Part shown: one piece after another, positions 8,097-16,472 of the stretch
Layout of the letters: each line of letters starts with the position of its first letter
Numbering within the stretch: position 1 is the stretch's first letter
Origin: Thiobacillus sp. UBA6918
Lineage (GTDB): Bacteria > Pseudomonadota > Gammaproteobacteria > Burkholderiales > Thiobacillaceae
Assembly (NCBI GenBank): GCA_002450925.1
Contig: DKAU01000126.1
Span: forward strand, 1-31,848
DNA length: 31,848 nucleotides
Direction: 5' to 3'
Made by a program: the position numbers and the translations under genes
Notes under the pieces: model-generated
Database searches by the model: none
What the model was told of the DNA's origin: nothing
Seen by the model: only the letters and a program-made list of their open reading frames with translations

Positions 8097-10549
8097 GTTG
8101 CAGGAGTAGGTTTATTTTTTTTGGCCCTGGGCTGACTGGGTTTTTTTCTAACAACCTTTTCGGGTTGAGCGAAACTTCTCCGAAGGGCTGACATTTCGGC
8201 AAGTTGAATTGCGATCATGAAGTTGACCGTGCCAGACGGAACAAGGCCCTGTTCGTCTGTTTTTCCAGCGGGGGTGCCGGTGAGAAGCTCTATTGCCTGA
8301 TCGGCATTTTCAACCGGATAGATGTAGAACTTGCCTTCCGTGCAAGCCTTTACCACCTCTTTCTTGAGCATGAGGTGCTTGATGTTGGCTGCCGGGATCA
8401 ATACACCCTGATCGCCAGTGAGTCCCATCACATTGCATATATCGAAGAAGCCCTCGATTTTTTCGTTGACTGCGCCGATGGCTTGCACCTGGCCATACTG
8501 ATTCACTGAACCAGTAACGGCCAGGGACTGCTTGATAGGTAATCCCGCGAGGGATGACATCAGGGCGCAGAGTTCTGCCAGCGATGCGCTGTCACCTTCC
8601 ACGGGGCCATAGGATTGTTCGAATACCAGACTGGCAGAAAGCGAGAAGGGGTCGAGACGCGAAAAGCGTGCACCAAGGAACGAGGTAAGAATCATGACCC
8701 CCTTGGAATGGATTGACCCGCCCAGTTCGGATTCGCGTTCGATATCAATCACATTGCCATCACCAAGTCGCACCGTGGCAGTAATGCGAACCGGATGGGC
8801 AAACACGAAGTCAACCAGGTTGACTACAGCAAGACCGTTGATCTGGCCCATCTGCTCCCCGGACACGGTAACAATCCGGTTTCCCCGGATAATTTCCTCC
8901 TGGAACTTGCTACGAAGGCGGTCAGCTCGGTGAGTTTGTGCCATGAGCGCATGCTCAATATCTTCACGCGTGACGATCTTGTTACTCGCTCTGGTTGCCA
9001 ATTGATTGGCTTCCTGCAGCAGGTCGGTAATCAGACGCCGGCTGGTGGTTAGCTTTTCCGAGTCACCTGCGAGGCGCGAACTGTGTTCAATAACGCGGGC
9101 AACAGCAGCGCGTTCGAAGGGGAGCAGTTTGGAATTCTGTGCCAGCGTTGCTATGAATCGAGCATACAACCTGATGCCCTCATCATCACGTTCCATGTCG
9201 TCCTCAAAATCGGCGGTGATCTTGAATAGTTCTTCAAAATCCGGGTCCAACTCCTTGAGGAGGTAATAGATGTGGCGATCTCCAACCAGCACAACTTTTA
9301 CATTGAGTGGCATGGGTTCAGGTTCCAGCGAAATGGTGCTGAGCAGTCCGTAAGCCTGACTCGGTGATTCGATGCGCACCTGATTTGAGCGTAATGCGCG
9401 CTTCAGGCATTCCCATGAATAAGGTTGGGTCAACACTTTTAGCGCATCCAGCACCAGGTAACCGCCGTTGGCGCGGTGAAGTGCGCCAGGTTTGATCATG
9501 GTGAAATTGGTGACCAGCATGCCCAGTTGCGGGATATGGTCAAGTCTGCCCGCCAAGTTGGGAAAGATCGGATCGTCTTCGTAGATAACTGGCGCGGCAT
9601 GGGTTTCGCTGTTGTCAACCAGTAGATTGACCTGGTAGCGATTGAGGGAAAGAGTACCGCTGACGACAATGCTAGTTATGTCGCCTTCTGTCTTTGGCTG
9701 TTCACGCAATTGTTCGCCGACTTCGATGATGTCGCGCAACACGTCGGAAAGGAATTCCTGCACGTTGGCCAGGTCGCTATAGTGCTGCAGAAGCTCTTCT
9801 ATCAGGTGGCCAACCGCCAAACCAAGAGTTTCACGATTGACCTTCTTGATCCGGTTCAGTAATTCGCGGCGCCAGCGAGGAAACTGCATGATCAACTGTT
9901 TCAGCTGTTCTGTGTACTGGTCAACAAGATTATTTAGTCTTTCTTTTTCATCCTCTGGAAGTTTGTCGAACTCGGCAGGGGACATAGCCTTTTCGTCCAG
10001 CATGGGGGCGAAAGCAAAACCTTGTGGTGTTCGAAGCAGGGCGATACGGTCTTTCATCGCCGACTCTCCAAGATCATTCAGGGCTTCTTCTTCCTTTTTC
10101 TTGAATTCTTCATGCAAGGCATCAATGCGACTACCGTATTCCTCATCCTCAAATGCGGCCGGAATAACTTTTGACAGTTCGGAAACAAATTCTTTTAGAT
10201 GCTCCTTGAATCGCAACCCGCGACCCGTAGGCAGTTCCAGAAGTCTGGGTCTGTTTGGTTCGGCAAAGTTGTTGACATAACACCAGTCGCTCGGGATGGG
10301 CTCTGTTGATGCCCTGTTTTCCAAAAGGTGGCTAACCAGAGAGTGACGCCCACTCCCAGGCTCGCCATGGACAAACAGGTTGAATCCGGGACTTTTGATG
10401 TCGACGCCAAATTCAAGAGCTTCCTTTGCCCGCGATTGTCCGATGATTTCAGTACTGTCAGTTATCTCGGCGGTGGTCTCGAATTCAAGAAGGGAGGGGT
10501 CGCAGTAACGATAAAGGAACGATATGTCCAGCGCCTTGATTGCAGGCAT
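8093..10549 (-). CDS. Lon-like ATP-dependent protease (AAA_32 plus Lon S16 domain)
   Basis: An 818-residue cytosolic AAA+ protease of the YcbZ/LonB-like type, without the Lon substrate-binding N-domain. A P-loop-like GEPGSGRHS (62-70) has Arg where Lys is usual. A long helical, probably coiled-coil insert covers about 190-290. GGYLVLDALKVL (362-373) is the Walker-B region of this family, with a sensor region near 415-445. The C-terminal Lon protease domain has the catalytic dyad S654 (GDSASLAE) and K697 (NEKIEGF). A basic tail (about 796-815) may contact nucleic acid or membrane. A GGAG sequence 9 bases ahead supports the ATG. It is co-directional with the small acidic protein gene upstream (90-base gap, containing a TTGACA at 10616-10621 but no good -10). 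Confidence 0.92.
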   Translation of the reverse strand: MPAIKALDISFLYRYCDPSLLEFETTAEITDSTEIIGQSRAKEALEFGVDIKSPGFNLFVHGEPGSGRHSLVSHLLENRASTEPIPSDWCYVNNFAEPNRPRLLELPTGRGLRFKEHLKEFVSELSKVIPAAFEDEEYGSRIDALHEEFKKKEEEALNDLGESAMKDRIALLRTPQGFAFAPMLDEKAMSPAEFDKLPEDEKERLNNLVDQYTEQLKQLIMQFPRWRRELLNRIKKVNRETLGLAVGHLIEELLQHYSDLANVQEFLSDVLRDIIEVGEQLREQPKTEGDITSIVVSGTLSLNRYQVNLLVDNSETHAAPVIYEDDPIFPNLAGRLDHIPQLGMLVTNFTMIKPGALHRANGGYLVLDALKVLTQPYSWECLKRALRSNQVRIESPSQAYGLLSTISLEPEPMPLNVKVVLVGDRHIYYLLKELDPDFEELFKITADFEDDMERDDEGIRLYARFIATLAQNSKLLPFERAAVARVIEHSSRLAGDSEKLTTSRRLITDLLQEANQLATRASNKIVTREDIEHALMAQTHRADRLRSKFQEEIIRGNRIVTVSGEQMGQINGLAVVNLVDFVFAHPVRITATVRLGDGNVIDIERESELGGSIHSKGVMILTSFLGARFSRLDPFSLSASLVFEQSYGPVEGDSASLAELCALMSSLAGLPIKQSLAVTGSVNQYGQVQAIGAVNEKIEGFFDICNVMGLTGDQGVLIPAANIKHLMLKKEVVKACTEGKFYIYPVENADQAIELLTGTPAGKTDEQGLVPSGTVNFMIAIQLAEMSALRRSFAQPEKVVRKKPSQPRAKKNKPTPAT

Positions 10550-10639
10550 TTCTTCTTCTCCGGTTTTTGTGATCTGTGAACTCTTCTAATCGTTGATGTT
10601 TCTGGCTGTTGTGTTTGTCAATACCTGACACGTAGTTTT

Positions 10640-11122
10640 CTACTCAAATCTAAGGAGGTTCTCAGCGGGCAGATCTTCACCATAATGTCCAATAAGACCA
10701 TCAATTTCGGCAAACAGCGTCTGTTCCTCGTCTTGCTCTATGGCTCCCCAGCCAACAAGACGAGCGGCGAGCCCCTCTGATATTGCATTGCGAACACTTC
10801 CCAAAGTGATGGTGATGTCGTCTTCAGTAAAATCGATGAGCGCCTCAATCAGTTCGGAAAGCTCATCACTCGCCTTGGAGATAATGAATTCAACGGCAAG
10901 TACATCTTCACCGTACTCCTCTATTAGCGACTCGATTTCTGCTTGAAGGGAGCCTTCGTTACCGAAAAGGTGATGCTCTTCCTCCCCGGATCTTTCCTGC
11001 AATGAGTCGCGTACGTGTCCAAGGGAAACGGGAAATTCAAGGTCCGGGTTGTTGACCAGGGATTCAATAAATTCTGACAGTTCTTCAGAAACGCGACTAT
11101 CAACTTCAACTGCATAGCTCAT
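10640..11122 (-). CDS. Small acidic protein made of two tandem repeats, unknown
   Basis: I do not recognise this family. Two ATGs lie six bases apart. I chose the second (11122), because AGGAG lies 7 bases ahead of it but only 1 base ahead of the first (11128). Counting from the first ATG (162 residues), residues 11-82 and 84-159 are an imperfect duplication: SEELSEFIESLV against SDELSELIEALI, VSLGHVRDSL against ITLGSVRNAI, and AEIESLIEEYGEDV against AEIDGLIGHYGEDL. The protein is strongly acidic, probably helical, and has no signal peptide, membrane segment or cysteine. It lies between pgi (171 bases upstream) and the Lon-like protease (90 bases downstream), same strand. It could be a protein-binding partner or a protease substrate or adaptor; that is speculation. 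Confidence 0.75.
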   Translation of the reverse strand: MSYAVEVDSRVSEELSEFIESLVNNPDLEFPVSLGHVRDSLQERSGEEEHHLFGNEGSLQAEIESLIEEYGEDVLAVEFIISKASDELSELIEALIDFTEDDITITLGSVRNAISEGLAARLVGWGAIEQDEEQTLFAEIDGLIGHYGEDLPAENLLRFE

Positions 11123-11163
11123 GCTCATGCTCCTGGCGGATATCTTGACGAAAACACTCGCAA

Positions 11164-11202
11164 CCCACCATGAAGGTGGGCAGGGCTCATGTTCTATTTA
11201 TA
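11164..11202 (-). promoter_or_regulatory. Possible leader hairpin and -10 for the acidic-repeat gene
   Basis: A minus-strand TATAAA (11197-11202) is a plausible -10, with no matching -35. It would yield a leader of about 60-70 bases containing a perfect 6-bp hairpin, CCCACC-N5-GGTGGG (11164-11180). No T-run follows, so it does not look like a terminator. The rest of the gap between this gene and pgi shows nothing recognisable. Confidence 0.25.
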
Positions 11203-11299
11203 GACTCACTATGCGCCAGATTGGAGTATGTTTATCCCAGAGACCGAATTAAGAGCAGGATGTGTTCAAAAAGGCCATAGAACTGCCTGGTTCTTGCTC

Positions 11300-12958
11300 T
11301 CAGGAGTTGGGGAAAACCTTGTCACCCTTGAGTTTCTGGAAGTGTTCACATAACCCGTTGGTCGAGGCGTCATGCGTGGTAACGGGCTTGTCTTCACCCA
11401 GTTCCCTGATGAGCACGCTGGCCAGGCGCTTGCCGATTTCCACTCCCCACTGGTCGAAGGCATTGATGCTCCACAAGGCACTTTGAACAAAGGTCTTGTG
11501 CTCGTAAAGAGCAATTAGCCGGCCGAATGTACGCGGAGTGAGCTTTTCGTAGAGTACTGTGTTGGAAGGTTTGTTTCCTGGGAAAGTTTTGTGCTGCAGA
11601 AGAAGGCGGATGGCCTCTTCGCTCGCGCCTTCAGCTTTCAACTCGGCCAGGGCCTCCACCTCAGTCTTGCCCAGCATGAGTGCTTCCGATTGTGCGAAAC
11701 AGTTGGCGACCAGCATCTGGTGCAGACCTTCGAAGGGATGGCTGGTAACGGCGGCCAGCATGAAATCAGTGGGCACGAAGCGGGTGCCCTGGTGTAACAG
11801 TTGGAAGAAGGCGTGTTGACCGTTTGAGCCGGGTTCGCCCCACACGATTTCGCCAGTTGGATAGTTGACCTTTTCGCCGAGCCTGGTCGTGCTTTTGCCG
11901 TTGGATTCCATGCAGAGTTGCTGGAGGTAGGCAGGCAGTCGTGACAGGTGGATGTCATATGGAAAGACGGAGTGGCTGGGGGCGTCCCAGAAATGCTGGT
12001 ACCAAATGGACAACAGGGCAAGCGTGCCAGGCATGCTTGAAAGCGGGTCGGAACGAAAATGCTCGTCCATATCGCGTGCACCAGCAAGCATTTCCTCAAA
12101 CTGGTCCATTCCTATGTAAAGGGCTATGGGGAGACCAATGGCTGACCACATCGAGTAACGTCCACCTACCCAGTCCCAGAACTGAAACATGTTTTCCGGA
12201 TTGATGCCGAATGCCTTGATGGCTTCCTCATTGGTAGATATGGCGACAAAGTGACTTGAAACAGCCAGTTCAGAACCCAGGCGTTCTACCAGCCAGCGGC
12301 GTGCAATCTTGGCATTGGCCAAAGTTTCCAGGGTGGTGAATGATTTCGACGAAACAATGAAAAGGGTTGTTTCGGCATTCAGTTCATCGAGCGTGTCGCC
12401 AACGTGGTTAGGGTCAACGTTGGAAACAAAATGCATATTGATGCGCGCGTTGCCGTAAGGCTTCAGTGCGCGGCAGGCCATTGCAGGGCCGAGATCGGAA
12501 CCACCGATGCCGATGTTGACGATATCGGTGATGATCTTGCCAGTGTGTCCGCGCCATTTTCCTTCGCGTACGGCATGGGTAAAACGCCGCATCTGGTTCA
12601 ACACACCCACCACACCGAGCATCACATCCTGGCCCTCTACCAAGATGGGCCTGTTCGGATCATTACGCAGTGCCACATGAAGGACTGCGCGATTCTCGGT
12701 GAAGTTGATCCGCTCGCCAGTGAACATGGCCTCGGTCCATGCGGGTACGTTAGCTTCCTGTCCGAGCTGGCGTAGCAGGGAGATCGTTTCGTCGTTGATC
12801 AGGTTTTTGGAAAAATCGAGCAGGAAGTCGCCAAGCTTGACACTGTACCGATCAAATCTTCCCGGGTCGGCCTTGAAAAGTTCACGCATTCGAACTCCGT
12901 CCCACGTCTTGCGATGGGCCTGAAGTTTTTGCCAGGAGGGGAGTTCGGTAAGGAGCAT
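11300..12958 (-). CDS. pgi: Glucose-6-phosphate isomerase
   Basis: Interconverts glucose 6-phosphate and fructose 6-phosphate in the cytosol, linking glycolysis/gluconeogenesis to glycogen and pentose phosphate metabolism. The 552-residue length matches the bacterial form. Motifs include VNIGIGGSDLGPAMACRAL (147-165), IVSSKSFTTLETLANAK (201-217, phosphate binding), the catalytic glutamate in CMESNGKS, the histidine in FFQLLHQGTR, and the C-terminal lysine in FDQWGVEIGKRLAS. It starts 13 bases after glgB, and no Shine-Dalgarno is obvious, so translational coupling to glgB is likely. That adjacency suggests pgi supplies or drains the glycogen pool here. Confidence 0.97.
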   Translation of the reverse strand: MLLTELPSWQKLQAHRKTWDGVRMRELFKADPGRFDRYSVKLGDFLLDFSKNLINDETISLLRQLGQEANVPAWTEAMFTGERINFTENRAVLHVALRNDPNRPILVEGQDVMLGVVGVLNQMRRFTHAVREGKWRGHTGKIITDIVNIGIGGSDLGPAMACRALKPYGNARINMHFVSNVDPNHVGDTLDELNAETTLFIVSSKSFTTLETLANAKIARRWLVERLGSELAVSSHFVAISTNEEAIKAFGINPENMFQFWDWVGGRYSMWSAIGLPIALYIGMDQFEEMLAGARDMDEHFRSDPLSSMPGTLALLSIWYQHFWDAPSHSVFPYDIHLSRLPAYLQQLCMESNGKSTTRLGEKVNYPTGEIVWGEPGSNGQHAFFQLLHQGTRFVPTDFMLAAVTSHPFEGLHQMLVANCFAQSEALMLGKTEVEALAELKAEGASEEAIRLLLQHKTFPGNKPSNTVLYEKLTPRTFGRLIALYEHKTFVQSALWSINAFDQWGVEIGKRLASVLIRELGEDKPVTTHDASTNGLCEHFQKLKGDKVFPNS

Positions 12959-12971
12959 GATTAATTCTTGG

Positions 12972-15137
12972 TTAATTTGTCTTCAGCAAAATACCGGCCA
13001 TGGGTGGCAGTGTGAGCACGATGGAATTCGACTGACTCATCCACGGTATGGGTTCGCTTTGCAAACCCCCGCCATTACCGATGTTTGATCCGCCATAGAG
13101 GGAAGAATCCGTATTGAGAATTTCGCGATAATAACCCGGGTAAGGCACGCCTAGGCGATAACCATTACGGGGCACGGGAGTGAAATTGAGCACCACGATT
13201 GTGCATTGGCCATCCTGGGAGAACCGCATGAAACTGAGAACGGAGTTGTCGGCATCATTACAGTCCAGCCACTGGAAGCCCGCATTCTCAAAGTCCAGCT
13301 CGTTCAATGAGGGGTCGTCCCGGTAGAGCCGGTTTAAATCCCTTGCAAGGCGCTGAACGCCGGCATGCCAATCCGTGTTGAGCAGTGACCAGTCGAGTTC
13401 CCAGCCAACACGCCATTCCCGCCCTTGGCCAAATTCGTTGCCCATGAAATTGAGTTTTTTGCCGGGACTGGTCATCTGCCATGTCGTCAAAAGGCGCAAG
13501 TTGGCAAATTTCTGCCAATCGTCACCTGGCATCTTGCCGATGAGCGATCCTTTCCCGTGAACAACCTCATCGTGCGAAAGAGGGAGGATGAAATTTTCCG
13601 TATAGGCGTAGATTTGACCAAAGGTCAGTTTGTTGTGGTGCCAGCGCCGGTGTACTGGGTCTTCTCTCATGTAGCTCAAGGTGTCGTTCATCCAGCCCAT
13701 GTTCCATTTCAGCGAAAAGCCCAGGCCGCCAAGATAGGCAGGCCGCGATACCATCGGCCAGGCCGTGGATTCCTCTGCAAATGTGAGCGCACCCGGGAAT
13801 TCCTGGTGCACCATCACGTTGAGCTCACGCAGAAAATCGATGGCTTCCAGATTCTCGCGCCCGCCAAACTGGTTGGGTAGCCATTCTCCCTGTTTGCGTG
13901 AGTAATCGAGATACAGCATGGAAGCGACGGCGTCTACACGAAGACCATCAACATGGAACTCGGAAAGCCAGTAATGCGCGCTTGCCATCAGGAAATTCTT
14001 AACCTCGGCGCGACCGTAGTTGAAGATGTGCGTACCCCAGTCCTGGTGATAGCCTCGTCGAGGGTCTTCGTGCTCATAAAGAGGAGTGCCGTCGAAGTGT
14101 GCCAGCGCCCAGTCGTCCTTTGGAAAGTGTGCCGGCACCCAGTCCAGGATCACGCCGATTCCAGCTTGATGGCAGGCATCAACAAAGAAACGGAAATCAT
14201 CCGGCGTGCCATAACGGCTGGTGGGGGCAAAGTAGCCGGTTGCCTGGTAGCCCCAGGATTCATCAAGGGGATGCTCGGAGATTGGCAGCAACTCGACATG
14301 TGTATAGCCCATGTCGCCAAGATAAGGGATGAGATTGTCCGCGAGCTCGCGGTAACTATAGAAACGTCCATCAGGATGGCGCTTCCATGACCCCGCATGC
14401 ACTTCGTAGACATTAATGGGCGCATGCAGCCAGTCCCAATGGTGGCGTTTTTCCAACCACAGGGCATCTTTCCAGTCATGTATCGAAGGTTGATAGACCC
14501 GTGGCGCATTGCCGGGCCGTCGTTCAAACCAGCGTGCAAAAGGGTCGCTCTTTACCAGTACCTGGCCGCTATCACGGTTGCGGATCTCGAATTTGTAATA
14601 CATGCCAGGGCGGACTTCAGGCATAAACAACTCCCATACGCCTGAACTTCCGCGAGAGCGCATGGGATGCAGACGGCCGTCCCATTGATTGAATTCGCCC
14701 ACAACTGAAACGCGTTCAGCATTGGGCGCCCAGGTGGCAAAACGAACCCCCTCTACACCGTTGATTGTGGCAGGGTGGGCGCCAAGCATCTTGTAGGCCT
14801 GAAGCAGGTGGCCCTGCCCGAAAAGATAAAGATCGTGGTCAGAAAGAAGGGGGGGGAAGCAATATGGATCAAAACGCGGATGGCTGGCATGACCATTGCT
14901 GCTTGAAATGCGATAGGGAATTTCAGGTGCAGTTTGCCCGTGCCACTCGAACAAACCGCGTGCATCGGTTTTTTCCATGGGGCCGACCCCGATGATTTCA
15001 ACCTCATCTGCATGAGGGTCGAAGACTCTGATGACATGCCCGTCCGGCCCGGGGTGCCAACCCAGGAAGGAGAAGGGATCATGGCAGCGGCCGGCAGCCA
15101 GATCGAGCAGATGAGAATCGATCGAGGATTGCAACAT
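12972..15137 (-). CDS. glgB: 1,4-alpha-glucan branching enzyme
   Basis: Makes the alpha-1,6 branch points of glycogen (GH13). The 721-residue protein is close to E. coli GlgB (728). It has an N-terminal region (1-115) and a CBM48 domain (about 115-215, with FATWAPNAERVSVVGEFNQW at 133-152). The catalytic barrel follows, with D402 as nucleophile in DGLRVDAVAS, E455 as acid/base in TFAEESTAWP and D523 in LSHDEVVHGKGS. A C-terminal beta domain ends the protein. It diverges from glgC over 51 bases and is followed by pgi, so glycogen genes are arranged on both sides of one regulatory region. No glgA, glgX or glgP is present in the window. Confidence 0.97.
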   Translation of the reverse strand: MLQSSIDSHLLDLAAGRCHDPFSFLGWHPGPDGHVIRVFDPHADEVEIIGVGPMEKTDARGLFEWHGQTAPEIPYRISSSNGHASHPRFDPYCFPPLLSDHDLYLFGQGHLLQAYKMLGAHPATINGVEGVRFATWAPNAERVSVVGEFNQWDGRLHPMRSRGSSGVWELFMPEVRPGMYYKFEIRNRDSGQVLVKSDPFARWFERRPGNAPRVYQPSIHDWKDALWLEKRHHWDWLHAPINVYEVHAGSWKRHPDGRFYSYRELADNLIPYLGDMGYTHVELLPISEHPLDESWGYQATGYFAPTSRYGTPDDFRFFVDACHQAGIGVILDWVPAHFPKDDWALAHFDGTPLYEHEDPRRGYHQDWGTHIFNYGRAEVKNFLMASAHYWLSEFHVDGLRVDAVASMLYLDYSRKQGEWLPNQFGGRENLEAIDFLRELNVMVHQEFPGALTFAEESTAWPMVSRPAYLGGLGFSLKWNMGWMNDTLSYMREDPVHRRWHHNKLTFGQIYAYTENFILPLSHDEVVHGKGSLIGKMPGDDWQKFANLRLLTTWQMTSPGKKLNFMGNEFGQGREWRVGWELDWSLLNTDWHAGVQRLARDLNRLYRDDPSLNELDFENAGFQWLDCNDADNSVLSFMRFSQDGQCTIVVLNFTPVPRNGYRLGVPYPGYYREILNTDSSLYGGSNIGNGGGLQSEPIPWMSQSNSIVLTLPPMAGILLKTN

Positions 15138-15142
15138 GATTT

Positions 15143-15165
15143 TTATGATTAAAAGCCTATCATAA
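15143..15165. promoter_or_regulatory. Inverted repeat with back-to-back -10-like boxes between glgB and glgC
   Basis: A perfect 7-bp inverted repeat, TTATGAT-N9-ATCATAA, sits in the 51-base gap between two divergent genes. Each arm contains TATGAT, a 5-of-6 match to the -10 box, one on each strand, so the repeat can be either paired divergent promoters or an operator covering both. No good -35 hexamer is seen at 16-18 bases on either side. Confidence 0.4.
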
Positions 15166-15188
15166 GACTAGTTGAGGAAACGAGTGAC

Positions 15189-16472
15189 ATGGAAAATCCG
15201 ACAAGCAGTGAATCAAGATTCGTAAGTTCGTTAACCAAGCAAACTGTTGCCTTGATACTTGCAGGTGGAAGGGGTTCAAGGCTGAAGCAATTGACAGATT
15301 GGCGAGCCAAACCAGCCGTTCCGTTTGGTGGGAAATTCCGCATCATTGATTTTCCACTCTCCAATTGCCTTAATTCCGGAATCCGGCGGATTGGAGTGCT
15401 TACGCAGTACAAGGCGCACAGCCTGATCAAGCACATACAGCGTGGATGGGGTTTTCTCCGTGGCGAGTTCAACGAATTCATCGAGTTGCTACCGGCCCAG
15501 CAGCGAATTGAAGCCGACTGGTACAAGGGCACGGCTGATGCAGTGTTCCAGAACATGGACATATTGCGCACTTACGGCCCGGAATATGTGTTGATACTGG
15601 CGGGTGATCACATCTACAAGATGGACTATGGGGAAATGCTGGCCAGCCATGTAAGAAGCGAAGCCGACATGACGGTTGCCTGCCTGGAAGTGCCTTTGAA
15701 AGAGGCAAAAGCTTTTGGAGTGATGGCTGTGGATGACACCGGCCGAGTGATCGATTTCCTCGAAAAGCCGGACAACCCGCCGGCCATGCCTGGCAAGACT
15801 GACACCGCACTTGCCAGCATGGGAATTTATATCTTCAATGCCAAGTTTTTGTACGAACAGTTGATTCGCGATGCAGATGACAAAGTTTCCGAGCATGATT
15901 TTGGCAAGAACCTCATCCCCTACATGGTGCCGCGCTATCGTGTCGTGGCACATCCTTTCTCGCAATGTTGTGTGGGATCAGAAGGCATGGAACCCTATTG
16001 GCGTGATGTCGGCACGGTGGATGCGTTTTGGGAAGCCAACATCGATCTCGCTGGCATTACGCCGGAGCTAAACTTGTATGACAAACACTGGCCGATTTGG
16101 ACCTATCAGGAACAACTGCCGCCGGCGAAATTCATTTTTGACAGTGACGAGCGTCGTGGTCAGGCCATTGACTCCATGGTTTCTGGAGGCTGCATCATTT
16201 CAGGGGCTACAGTAAGGCGATCAGTTCTGTTTTCCAATGTGAAGGTGAACAGCTATTCAATGCTTGAGGATGCCGTTGTGTTGCCTGACGTCTTGATTGG
16301 CCGGCATACCCGGCTGAAAAAAGTTGTCATCGACAAGGGGTGTTTGATACCTGATGGCCTGGAAGTCGGCTTTGATCCGGAACGCGATGCAAAATCCTTT
16401 TATGTGTCTCCGGAAGGCGTGACGCTGATTACACCCGAAATGCTTGGGCAACACGTCCACTACGTCAGATGA
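15189..16472 (+). CDS. glgC: Glucose-1-phosphate adenylyltransferase (ADP-glucose pyrophosphorylase)
   Basis: Forms ADP-glucose from ATP and glucose 1-phosphate, the committed and allosterically controlled step of bacterial glycogen synthesis. The 427-residue protein carries the nucleotide-binding LAGGRGSRLKQLTDWRAKPA (24-43) and FGGKFRIIDFPLSNC (46-60). It also has WYKGTADAVFQN (111-122), LAGDHIYKMDY (137-147) and FLEKP (190-194, glucose-1-phosphate-binding lysine). A C-terminal left-handed beta-helix with hexapeptide-like repeats (about 325-415) ends the protein. GAGGAA about 10 bases upstream supports the ATG. Its stop overlaps the GH57 start by 4 bases, so the two are translated from one message. 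Confidence 0.97.
   Translation: MENPTSSESRFVSSLTKQTVALILAGGRGSRLKQLTDWRAKPAVPFGGKFRIIDFPLSNCLNSGIRRIGVLTQYKAHSLIKHIQRGWGFLRGEFNEFIELLPAQQRIEADWYKGTADAVFQNMDILRTYGPEYVLILAGDHIYKMDYGEMLASHVRSEADMTVACLEVPLKEAKAFGVMAVDDTGRVIDFLEKPDNPPAMPGKTDTALASMGIYIFNAKFLYEQLIRDADDKVSEHDFGKNLIPYMVPRYRVVAHPFSQCCVGSEGMEPYWRDVGTVDAFWEANIDLAGITPELNLYDKHWPIWTYQEQLPPAKFIFDSDERRGQAIDSMVSGGCIISGATVRRSVLFSNVKVNSYSMLEDAVVLPDVLIGRHTRLKKVVIDKGCLIPDGLEVGFDPERDAKSFYVSPEGVTLITPEMLGQHVHYVR

Noticed and set aside
10616..10621. TTGACA ahead of the Lon-like gene as a full promoter
   Set aside because: The -35 is perfect, but no acceptable -10 occurs at 16-18 bases, so I did not list it as a promoter.
11164..11180. Hairpin CCCACC/GGTGGG as an intrinsic terminator after pgi
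   Set aside because: No T-run on either strand. It lies close upstream of the next gene, so it is better viewed as a leader structure, if anything.
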